From positions 190,360,501 to 190,424,500 of the forward strand of contig NC_084461.1 in assembly GCF_027409185.1 (NCBI RefSeq): a stretch of DNA of 64,000 bases, in the 5' to 3' direction. The notes under the pieces are model-generated. The model made no database searches, was not told the origin of the DNA, and worked only from the letters and a program-made list of their open reading frames with translations. This document shows, piece by piece, positions 1 through 11,500 of the stretch (position 1 is its first letter; every line of letters begins with the position of its first letter). The DNA is from Cynocephalus volans. Taxonomy: Eukaryota; Chordata; Mammalia; Dermoptera; Cynocephalidae. Position numbers and translations under genes: made by a program.

Positions 1-447
1 GGCACTCAATAACTGTGTGCTGAATGAATGAATGAATGAATCAGGGAATGAATGCCTGTATGTGTGTGCACATACACCTGGGCATGTACCTCTGAATGAG
101 CACATCCAATTTTACGTGAGTCTGTACAGTATTTGGCATAGATCTGGGAACACTGCAGGCTGGTTCCATCGTCCATGCCCTATGTGTGTCTACATCTGGA
201 AGGCTATGTCCAGGCCACTACGTGCGCACATTCTGAAGGACATGTGACGGTGAGTACATGTAGGTGTACTCCTGTCCCTGTCTTGTGCCTGCACTGGCCT
301 GAAGCTGTGAGCAGAGCCTGGCTTGAGAGTTGGGAGTTGCTCCGTTGCTATGGCGCCTTGCCCCACTCTGGGCCTCAGTTTCCCCATGGGTACAAAGAGA
401 CAGCTCTGTGAGGGAGGAAACCCCTTCGTGGTGGGATGGAGCCCCAC

Positions 448-620
448 CTGCCACTCAGGATTCTTGGAGTACGAGAGGGTCTTCCCGCTGAGCCAGAAGT
501 AGCGCTTCTTGAAGGCAAAGCGTGTGGCCAGGCCAGCAGGCTCCTCCTTGCGCTTTAGCAGGTAGCCTTCTCGTACAGTCACCGAAGGTGGGACCAGGGC
601 CCTGACTGGGCCACCAGCTT
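448..620 (-). CDS. RASAL1: RASAL1 coding exon 16 (start of PH domain)
   Basis: 173 bases, residues 553-610. Starts the PH domain with [10 protein letters not shown] and [17 protein letters not shown] and ends EWQ at donor gtgggg. It is the last RASAL1 exon inside the window. Confidence 0.95.
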
Positions 621-3600
621 CTGGGAAATGGGAGAAGGAAAGTGGGGGACAGTGAGCCCTTCCTGCCCAAACTCAACCTGCCAGTGTGGCCAGGGCCTCT
701 GGATGAGCTTGGTTCTCTGCTCTCCCAGAGGCAGGAGAGAGGAACATGATCACATTGGACGCCACTCCCTCAACAGCAAATGGTGTCATTGATGCGGGGG
801 TTGGGGGGTGCAGAGGAGACCTGGACAATCCCTCTCCAACCAGAGGGAGCTGCAGGCGGTGGTGCAGGCAGCCAGCAGGGGGAGCCATGGCCCATACAAA
901 CCCGTGCAGGGGATGTTCTGGATCTATCCATGCTCAGGGAGCCAGGGCACAGGTCCCCTCTCCAGCACCACAGGGGCCCCACCATGCTACAGCCAGGGCT
1001 CCACATTCCAGCAGGTTGCTCCAATGTGACTTGGACCCAACTATGTCATGACTTGAGCCCCACACCATGATATGGACTCAGCCTCAACAGCTCCACTTAA
1101 CACCATCCTATGGCTTCAGTTCACTCCAAGTCAAAGCCAAAATCCTTCCTGCAGCCTCAAAAGCCCCTCATGGTCTGGCCCTCTCACCTCTCTGGCCTCA
1201 CCTCCCCCTAGCTCTCCCTCATTCATGCTGCTCACGCCTCAGGGCCTTTACATGTGCTGTTCCCTGCCCTGAACACTCCTCCCCAGGATCCTCATGGCTC
1301 TCTCTCTGTCCTCCTTCAGGTATTTATTCTAATATCACCATTCCCGGCCAACCTATCTAAAAGTTCTGCCTCCCACCCCAACCCCAACATTCCCTTCCCT
1401 CCTTTATTTTTTCTCCTTATTACTTAAAACTCCCTAACACACCATATAATTTGCTATTCGTCTTGTTTACAGCTTGTGATCACCACTAGAATAAAACTTC
1501 TATGAGAGCAGGATTTTCTTCTGCCTTGTTCACGCATGTATGTACCCAGCACCTAGATGGTGCCTATTACATAGTAGGCACTTAACAGATATTTGTTGAT
1601 TGCATGCACACCATGCCATGATCCCACCCACGTCCCCACATTGGCTGGGACAGCTTGGCGGACAGGGCCCCAGCTCTGTTCATCTCTGGAACCTAGCAGG
1701 TGCCAGGAAATAGTTGACGGACTAGCTGACCTGCAGGTCCAAATTCTCAGTGTTGAGAAAACTGTGTGTGTGTGGCGGGGGGGGGGGGTCCTGAGTGCCC
1801 CCGGTGGGGTGACAAGCCAGGTATGGCAGGACACAAGAACTCACCCTCATCCCCATCCACATCCACCAGCCGGTCCAGGAAGTCTCTCACACGTGAGATA
1901 CTCTGCAGCAGGAAGGGGTGTAGGGGAGCCATCCACAGTTCCTTGCCCTGGCCCAGCTGCTGGCCTAGGTTTCCAATGCTCTGTACAGCCTGGAGCAAAG
2001 GAGCAGGGGATGTCAGGGCCAAGGTACTGCAGAGGGGATGGCCCTCTGTGGACCCACACAGAACCGCACAGTCCTGGCTCCCAAATCAGAGTTCAACGGA
2101 AGACTCATACCAGTGCCCTGCCTTGAGCAATATCTGTTCCTCCCTCCCCCTTTTGGAATCTGCACCCCTAGTGCCTTTATTCTGTTCTGACCCAAGCCCA
2201 GATCCCCACACACACCCAGCACTGCTCAATCCTATCATGCATACTCAGGAGCCCATCAGAACCTCAAGTTGTTGCTGCTTTACAAAGGATGGTCTAATTC
2301 CCACTAAGGTATAAATGGCTGCTAGCCTGCTTCCTACTTTACTCCTGGAGGGGTCGGGTTTTTATTTCAAAAGAGGAAATTGGAGAGCATAATGAATGTC
2401 TTCACACTCAGGATGGACTGCTAATGATGGTGTTTCAGACATGGATTTCTTTGGGTCTCCTTTGGGTCTTCTGCAGGTCTGGCCCCCCAGCTCTGTTCTT
2501 ACAATGCTTTTTTCCCTGGCTAAGAGCATCCAGGATGGGGAACCCCACTGCTGGCACCTTAGCAAGCAGCAGCAGCGAGCGGCTGGTCTGGGGGTCGGCG
2601 TGCTGGTCCCAGAGGTCAAACAGCTTTGGGGTGAGGATGGCAGGCGCGAAGAATCGCAGGAAGAGAAAGCCGCTTATGGCCAGGTACTTGACGTCCTGCC
2701 AGGAGGAATGGCAGGTGAGTGGGGCTCCCAAAACCCACTTCTCAGCTGGGGAAACTGAGGTAGCAAGGACTAGAAATTGTTGGTACAGGGAGAAGTGGGA
2801 TGGGAAATGGTCAGGAGGCCATACTGGCCTGCCAAGGAGGCTTTTGCTCTACGAGCCTCAGTTTCTCCACCTGGAAAATGGAGTAACAATACCAATCCAG
2901 CAAAATCAGATTTAGCCAGATGTCCTCAGAGTCTACTTTGGGCCAAGCACTGTGCTCAGGGCACAGCCTTATGAGGGGGATGCCGTCATTATTTTCATTT
3001 TACAGATGAGGAAGCAGAAGCCCAAAAATGTCACATGACTTGTCCAAGGTCACACAGCTAATTAGTAGAGAAGACGGGATTCAAACCCAGATTTATGATT
3101 TTTTGTAGTAATTGCAGTAGGCCAGATACTTCTCCATACATTTCGTTTACTTTAATGCTTACCCCAGGAGGAATTATATCTCCCTTTTACAGAGGATGCA
3201 ACTGGCCCAGAGAGGGAAGATCACTTGCTAAAGACCACAAAGCTGTAAGTGGTAGAGCTAGGATTTGGACGCAGGCAGGATTGGAACTCTGTTCTTCACC
3301 ACACTCTCCTGCCATTCAACACCAGCTACTGCGAAGTGTTCACTGAGTGTCAGAAACTAAACCTGAACTACCACATTTAATTCTCAAACAACCCCGTGGG
3401 GTAGGTAATCATCCCCATTTTCTAGATGAGGAAAATGAGGCTCAGTTGTCAACCAGTTCAACAGGCTCCAGAGCCCATCCTGTGTGCATCTCCCACCCCC
3501 AGCCTCTGCCGTCTACAAACTGTAGAGTACGGTGCCCCTCCGTGTGGGCCTCAAGCCTGGCCCACATGCAGGTGAGGCTGGCTCCCCAGCTCTAGCAGAG

Positions 3601-5522
3601 GGAACTCAGGGAGAGGGTGTATCTTACTCCCCCCAAACCAGCTCCTTACCCACCTCTCACACTTGCCCAGCTATACTTAGCCTGAGAGTGTGCTCCTGTG
3701 TTTATTTAGGGGTTGTATTCACACATGAGACAATACCCTCCCCTGGGAGTGTACCAACTTCCTGGGGCTCCTCAGCCTTGACAGTGAGCCCTGCAAGAGT
3801 TGAGTACCTGGAGCTCCCCAGAGGGAGGGTCTCCTCCACCATCTGGAACCCTGAACCACCCACAACACCACCCCCCGCACACCTGCCATGTTCTGATAAT
3901 TTTAGCCTTCGATGTCAGCTCGTTAACTTCCTCCTTTCTTGAGGGGAGGCACAGGTGTCAGAGCAGTGGATGTGGACAAAGAGGCTTCCCTGGGTTCTCC
4001 TTACCCTTCCCACTTTCCCAGACTTGAGAAAGTCCCTGCTCTTAGCTCACCTTGGAGGCCGAGAAATGGGGGACACTTGGGTGTCACTGATATTGCCTCC
4101 CTGGACAAGGGCTGCACTGTCTGGGGAGCTGGACTCCCCACTTCCCTTCTGTCCTCCCTGGCATAGCCATGCCCTACTTAACACCTCTGCTGGCAGCCCA
4201 GGTGACAGCCCAGCAAAGTGGGGCATAAACCAAGTCACATCCCACTTTGAAGGCCCAGAGCTCACTCCTCAGCTGGGGAGGAGCGGGGGATAAGGACAGA
4301 GACCCAAGCTGGGAGTCCACAGCTTTGGCCAAGATGCTCTACCTCTCTGGGCCTCAGTTTCCCCATCTGTAAATGGGAAGTGCACAGAGATATGGCATAA
4401 ATCAGAAGCTCTTAACCCGGACTCTAGGAATTAGACCGTTACATCTCCAACGTTTAGCAGGTCTTAGATCTTTCTGCAAAGCGAGCCCCGTATCTGCATT
4501 TCTGTTACATCAGCACTACATAAGAGTCAGTCTTACCCAATGTCATTTGTTAGCAAGAACAATGACAGCCTCCTTGGAAAGTGTGCTGCGCATTAAACCA
4601 GGAGGTCTCAAACTGGTGGTCCACAGGCCAGTCCAACTACAAGCATGTAATAATTGGCCCAAAGTGTTTTTGTTTGTATTTTTTTTGTTTTTTCTGGGTT
4701 TTTGGTGGGTTTTTTCTTTTTCTTTTTCTTTTTCTTTTTTTTGGCGTTTGGCCAGTGTGGGAATCCAAAACCTTGACCTTGGTGTTATCATTACCACATT
4801 CTGACCAGCTGAGCTAACCAGCCAGCCCTTATTTGGTTTTTTAGGTAAATTAGTGCCAGCATTTTAAAAAGGAGAGACCTTACAAAATCCAGAATATTGG
4901 CTTAAAAAAACCAAAAACGTCTAAAGATCTAGCAATACTGGGCCCCATTCCTATCCTACATGACAATAATTATTGGAAGCTGCCACTGTTAGATGAGCTG
5001 TGGGAGCTCCAGTTTGCCACAGTCCCCACCACTCCCTACCACCCCCCGCCTTACACTTACTGTTTATGCACTTCACCTGCCTGAAGCCCACAGCATCTGA
5101 GCTTCCAACTTTTGTATCCATGTTTGTAAAGCACTAGCACATTCAGGAATTTATTTTTAGACTTTATTTTGATGTCTCCTACTGAGCACCTACTGTTTGC
5201 CAGATCCCTGCCTCTCCCTCCCCCAACTTCTCTCTCTCAGCTGAAATTCAAGAAGCACTGCTTTGTGCCAGACCCTATTATTTGGAGGTTTTGGGTACAG
5301 ACTCAGAAGCCAGCCTTCCTGGGTGGGTGCTAATCCCAGCACCACTCCTTTCTAGCTGTATTACTTAGCCTCTCTGGGTCTCATTTTCCTCCTCTGTAAA
5401 ATGGGAATAATAATTATACTAGTACCCACCTCACGGGATAGATATGAATTAGATGAGTACATAAAACACTTAAAACAAGGTCTGGCCCACTCACTGTAAG
5501 GGCTACAGACAGTTGTAGCTGT

Positions 5523-5555
<33 letters not shown>

Positions 5556-8500
5556 TATAATCACCCCTGGGTCCCAAACCCTGCCAGGAACACTGTCCCT
5601 ACTTCTGCCAGGAAACACAGTGCTTTAGTATGGGCTGCTCAGGTTCTGGTCCCACCTCTGTCTTGACTGTCTGTGTGACCCTGGGCAAGCTACTGTCCCT
5701 CCCCAGACTCAGCCTCCCCACTTGCCCAGTGGGAGCGCCTGGCCCACCTCATGCTCCGCCTGGGGGAAGTGCTCCTCCACGCGTTGATGCAGCTGCTTGA
5801 AGGCGAGGCGCATGGCCGGGGGGCAGCGCCCCACAGAACCCATGATGGCATCCACGATGGGCCCCAGGTAGCCTGTCAGCAGCCCCAGACTGGTCTCCCG
5901 CACCTGTTCCTCCGAGGCTGTGCCCTTGAAGGAGATCCTCCTGGAGGAGCCAGCAGTGCAGCTCAGCCTCGGAGCACAGCATCTGCTCTCTCACAACCCT
6001 CCACCAGCCCCCACTGAGCTCAGAGAGCGGCCACCTTCCCCTCCCACCTCTGCAGCCTCCCTCTGACCACTCCCACCAGGCTTCTTGCTGTTGCTTAAAC
6101 ACATTGAGCTCTCTCCCATCTCAGCCTTGGTGCTTGCTCTTCCCTTTGCCTGGGACACTCTTGCCCCCACATTCAGCTTAAATGTCCCCTTCCCAAAGAA
6201 GCTGTCCCCCTGTCATGGCTCATCATCGCAGGCCCTGGTTCCATGCATTTTCAGCTTGGACAAGTCAGTCACACACTTCCACCTCAGGACCTTTGCACAT
6301 GCTGTTCCCCCTGCCTGGAACACTCTTACAACAAATCTCCACATAACTCCCTCCCTCACTGCCTTCAAGTCTTTGCTTAAATGTCCCCTTCTATATGAGG
6401 CTGTCCCTGTGACCACCCTATGGAATATCTTGACTCCCTTCCCTTCTTTGTTTTCCTCCATTCCACTGATCACCTGCATGAGCCTTCTTCTTGAGATTGG
6501 TTTTTTGTCTCCTTCCCCCTGGAAGAGGGATTTGTGTCCATTGCTCTCTGCTGTACCCAGTGTTTGGTCCAGAGCCTGGCACTCAACAATTGTTTTGTTG
6601 AGTGGATGACAGGATGGCACTTTTTTTTTTGGCTGCTGACTGGTACAGGGATCTGAACCCTTGACCTTGGTGTTACAACGTCGCATTCTAACCAACTGAG
6701 CTAACCGGCCAGCCCAATACGACTTTTCCAGATGCAATTATCTTGTTCCCTCCTTTCTCTACAATTTGAGGGTCTAACTTGCCCCACCCAGACTAAGAAC
6801 TCCAGGGAAGCAAGGCTGGAGGTTCTCAGCCCCACTATGTCCTGGACCCAATAAGCTAACCCTGGACTCACTGTCTCTGGCATTGTATCATTTAATCCTA
6901 ATGGCAACCGGAAGAGTTAAGTAGCCTGATTACTCCCATTTAACAGGTAAGGAGACTGAAGCTTAAAGAGGTAACCTTGCAAATAAGTGTCAGAGCTGAG
7001 ATTAGAACTCAGGACTGCCAGCTCCAGAGTCTGACTAGCATCTTGCCTGCCCAGGCCCCCGGATACTCCTACTCCCTGGGGGCCCCAACTGCGTCTCTCC
7101 ATTCTTGTCAGGTGTGCTAGGAAAAGCCCTTGCCTTGTAGTTTCACAGACGGACTCTGCCCGTCTCCTCAGGGCCTGGTTCGAATCTCCACTTTGTATCT
7201 TCCTGGCTGTGAGACCCTAGGCAGTGACCTCCCCTCTCTGAGGCTCAGTTTCCTCATCTGTAGAAAGGGGTCCTGCTGCCTGTCTCTTGGTGGTCAGAAT
7301 GTGTGGGCAACACTTGCTGAGTAGGGCCCAAAGTGAAGGAAAGGATGACTCTGCAACCAGCTCCCCTGGCACCATGGGAACAAGCCAGCCTGGCTGGAGG
7401 GTGGAAGGTTCTGGAAAGAAAGGAGGAGCCCACGGAGGCCTCTAGTCACTGCTTTGCTTCCTACCAATCTCACTGAGAGGATCGCGCTCCAGAATCCCAG
7501 CCCCCCAGGGCCTCAGCCGCCAGCACCACAGTGCTAGAAATGATGGCTCTTACGGAGCACTCACCCCGTGCCAGGCTTTGCATGCATAACCAAGCTAATT
7601 CTCACAACCACCCACCAAGCAGGTGTCATGAACCCAAGTTTCTGAAGAAGTAACGAAGGCACAGGTGGTCAGGTCACATGTCCCCCAGTAGTGGCAGAGC
7701 TGGGATTTGAACCCTGGGCACTCAGCTCAGAGTCTGGCCCATGACCAGACTCTAAACAGCCCGAGGAGCCATGTACTCACATGTGAAGACTGAGGTTCAA
7801 CCCAGAGCTTCCGAGCAGCCCAGACCCAGCCTGACAGGCTCTGATGGGTAAGGGGGGCTGTTGGAGGGTCGGGGTGCACCCGCGGGCTTTGCTCACCTGG
7901 CTCGGCCCAGGTCCATCTTGCATGGGTCCAGCTCCATGTACTTCTTCTCCTCGAAGACACGGCTGATCACTGGCTTCAGGACCTCGTGCAGATAGGGCAT
8001 GCCCACAAGCTGGGGGCAGGGGGCACCACACAGGGTGGGGCTGAGGGCGAGGCCAGGGTGTTCCCCTTCAGCTAGGGCAGGGGGACCATGTGGGGAGAGG
8101 TTCAGAGACAGGCTGGGGCGTGTTTAAGCAGTGAGGTAGGGGACACGACCAGGGGTGCAACTCAGGGCAAGGCCAGGCACCAGCCACCCAGTGCTGTCTA
8201 GGGTCCAGCTGAGCACTGGGAAGGGAGTCCCCCTGAGGAAGCTGCCACCTGGCCCCCCAGGCCTTCACCTACTCACCTTCATAAACTGTTCCATTGACTT
8301 GGATGCCAGGGAATTAGAACGGAAGAGGGTGTTGGGGTCAGCTGGGAGGAGAGGGGGAAGTGTTAACTGAGATTTGAGGGGCTGGGCCCAGTTCACCCCA
8401 CTCACCCAAGGTGGGTGTCATGATTCTTCTAGCCTCAATAATCAGGGAGACCTGAAACATCAACCCCATTCACAGTGCAGGGGCCCAGAGTGGTTAAGTG

Positions 8501-11500
8501 AGCTGCTGAGTCATACAGCTCACAAGTAGCAATACCAGGACCTGAACCCAGAAGTGAGCTCCCGGTCATCTGGGGTGCACAGCACAGGGAGCACCCCCAC
8601 AGGAGCCCCAACCCTCTTCCTGAGGCCTCCCCATTCCTCCCCTAGATACCCTCTTACAGACCCATCCCTGAAGGTCACGAAGGCAACTCACTGGTCCGAG
8701 CCACCTCACGCCGGGTGAGATAGTCCAGAAAGGGCCCAGCCAGGCCCCGGCCGAGAAATAGCTTCACCATCTTGGTGGCAAGGTCCTGGCGGCAGTCCCC
8801 CGAGGTCAACTCCTCTAGCACAGCCAGTGGGCTAGCAGCATCCTCCTGGGCAGGGACAGGAGGCCAAACAGGTGACCTGGGGCCCTAAGACCCCAAGCAG
8901 AAGAGCCCAGATGGGGCTGCCCGAGGTAGGTGGAGGCCATGATCCAGACCTTGGCATACTCTGGTGAAATCACTTGCCTGACACACCCACCTCGGCTGGC
9001 CCCAGCACAGACTCCATGAGCAGCTCCGTGAGGGGCTGGTAGTACTGGGAGGGCAGGACGCGGTCCTCAATCAGGCGCACCTTCAGCCGGAGGGCGCCCA
9101 GGTTCCTCCTGACCAGGATCAGATCACAGGGGAAGAAGTCTAAGCATGTATGGGCAGGTGTGGATATCCAAGATAGACAGGAGCGAACACAGGTAAGGAG
9201 CACAGATATTTGCAAAACAACACAGATTTGGACAGGTGTGAACAGGTGTCACCAATATAAACAGGTGTGGACTGATACTGACAGGCATAAAGAGGAACAC
9301 ACAAGCACAGGCAGTGTAAACAGATGTGTGGTCGGTGTAAACAACTGTGTGCAGAAATAGTGTGAGCAGGTATGAGTAGTGTAGTCAGGTGTGGACAGGT
9401 ATAGACAAGTGTGGATAGCGTGAACAGGTGTGGCCAGAATAAACAGGTGTGAACCGATACTGACAGATATAATCAGGAATAAACAAGTGGAGACAGCATA
9501 AAGAGTGTGGCCAGTGTAAACAAGTGTGTACAAGAATAGCCAGTGTGGACAAGTGTAGATAGGTGTGAAAGGACCCAAAGTTGTGGACACACATCAACAC
9601 GTGTAAACTGACATGTTTGCATGTGAACAGGTGGATGAGTGTAAAGTGAATCCACTTAGACATATGTGAACACACCTTGAAAGACATTCAAAAACGTTTG
9701 TTAAAAGGATGAATGCGTGAATGAATACAGTGGCATGGTGATAGTGTGGGCTGGTGTGGCACCCACGAGGACCCGCCCATGAGTGAGGTTGGTACCTGAC
9801 ATGGTTCCAGCCTGGCCCCCTCCCCTCTGTGCCCACATTTACCCAGAATCCTCCTCGGCTCTGGGAAAGGGCAGGAGGCGGAACCAGCCATTAGGCGGCT
9901 TCTGCTGCAGGGTCTGCGGGGGGAACTCCACCTGCGGGAGACACACACACCCTCAACCAGGCTCTGCCCTGCCCTGCCCAGGTTCCACCCAGCCCTGGAA
10001 GAAGAGCTCAGTCTGCCTACCCGTGGAGGGTCAGCATGGCCTGCCAGGGACCACCACCTCCTCCTTCCCCACAATCATAAATTATTCACTCCTGCCAGGG
10101 CACTGAGGGCCTCCAGCGGACACTTCATTTACAGCTGAGGAAAGTGAGTGTCAGAGAAGTGGCGTGACTTGCCCAAGGTCACACAGCTGCTAGAGACATG
10201 TCTGGACTGGGTGTATTTTTATCTGTTTAGGACACAAATTGCATCTATCAAAACATCCAGAAGGCCCCCAAACACCATCCCTTCTCTCTTTTTAAGTAAC
10301 AACTTTATAGAGATATAATTCATATCCCATACAATTCACCTATTTAAAGTATACCATTCAGGGTCTGGCCAGTCAGCTCAGTTGGTTAGAGCACGTTGTT
10401 ATAACACCAAGGTTAAGGGTTCAGATCCCATACCAGCCAGCCACCAAAAATAAATAAAGTGTACAATTCAGTAATTTTTAGTATATTCACAAAGTTGTGC
10501 AACCATTGCGTCTAATTTCAAAACATTCTCTGTCAGCATCCTAAAAAAGCCTGAACTCATTAGCAGTCACTCCCTGTCGCCACCCCTAGCCCCAGCCCCT
10601 GGCAACCACTAAGCAACTTTCTGTGTCTATAGATTTGCCTATTCTAGACATTTCATGTAAATGACATCATACACTACATGTTTTGGGGGGACTGGCTTCT
10701 TCCACTCAGCATCATGTTTTCAAGGTTCATCCATGTTGTAGCACATGTCAGTACTTTACTCCTTTTTATGGCTGAATAATATTCCATTTATGGATAGACC
10801 ACACTTTGTTTATCTGTTGATGGACATTGGTGTTTTGCTTTCACTCTGGGCTATTATGAATAATGCTGCTCTGAACATTTGTGTCAAAGCTTTTGTGTGA
10901 ACAAAGGTTTTCATTTCCCTTGGGTATATACCTAGGAGTGGAATTGCTGCGTCCTCTCCTAGGAGAGGAACTGCCAGACCGCTGTCCAAAGCAGCTGCGC
11001 CACTTTACGTCACCACCAGCAGTGCGTAACCGAGCCTCCCTCTTCTTTGCTCTAATCTTGCCTCCTTCTAAAAACTGTCAACCCTATTGTAAATGTGGGA
11101 ACCAGCCCAAATGTCCATCATCAGAAGAGTGGATAAGAAAACTGTTGCATATCTACACCATGGAATACTACTCTGCTATAGAAAAGAATACTACCATTCA
11201 CAATAACATGGATGGACTTAGAGAGAATTATATTAAGTGAAACAAGTCAGGCAGAAAGAGAAATACCACATGTTCTCACTTATTTGTGGGAGCTAAAAAT
11301 AAATAAATAAATATACAAACAAATAAGGGGCGGGAGAAGACACAACAATCACAATTCCTTGAACTTGTTAAGACAAGTGAATAGACATGATGTAGTGGGG
11401 AGAGGGGAGGGGAGAAGAGGAACGGGTAAAGGGACACAGAAAAAAAATTATTTGCTTTACTCCCCCCAAAATAAAAATAAAATAAAATAAAAAAACTGTC

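Noticed and set aside
5709-6102. Longer alternative frames around RASAL1 exon 13
   Set aside because: They extend through the acceptor into intron 12. The splice-bounded exon 5748-5940 fits the family sequence and the phase.
9249-9687. Overlapping open frames in the RASAL1 intron 8 minisatellite
   Set aside because: They are a by-product of the repeat unit; the sequence is intronic and non-coding.
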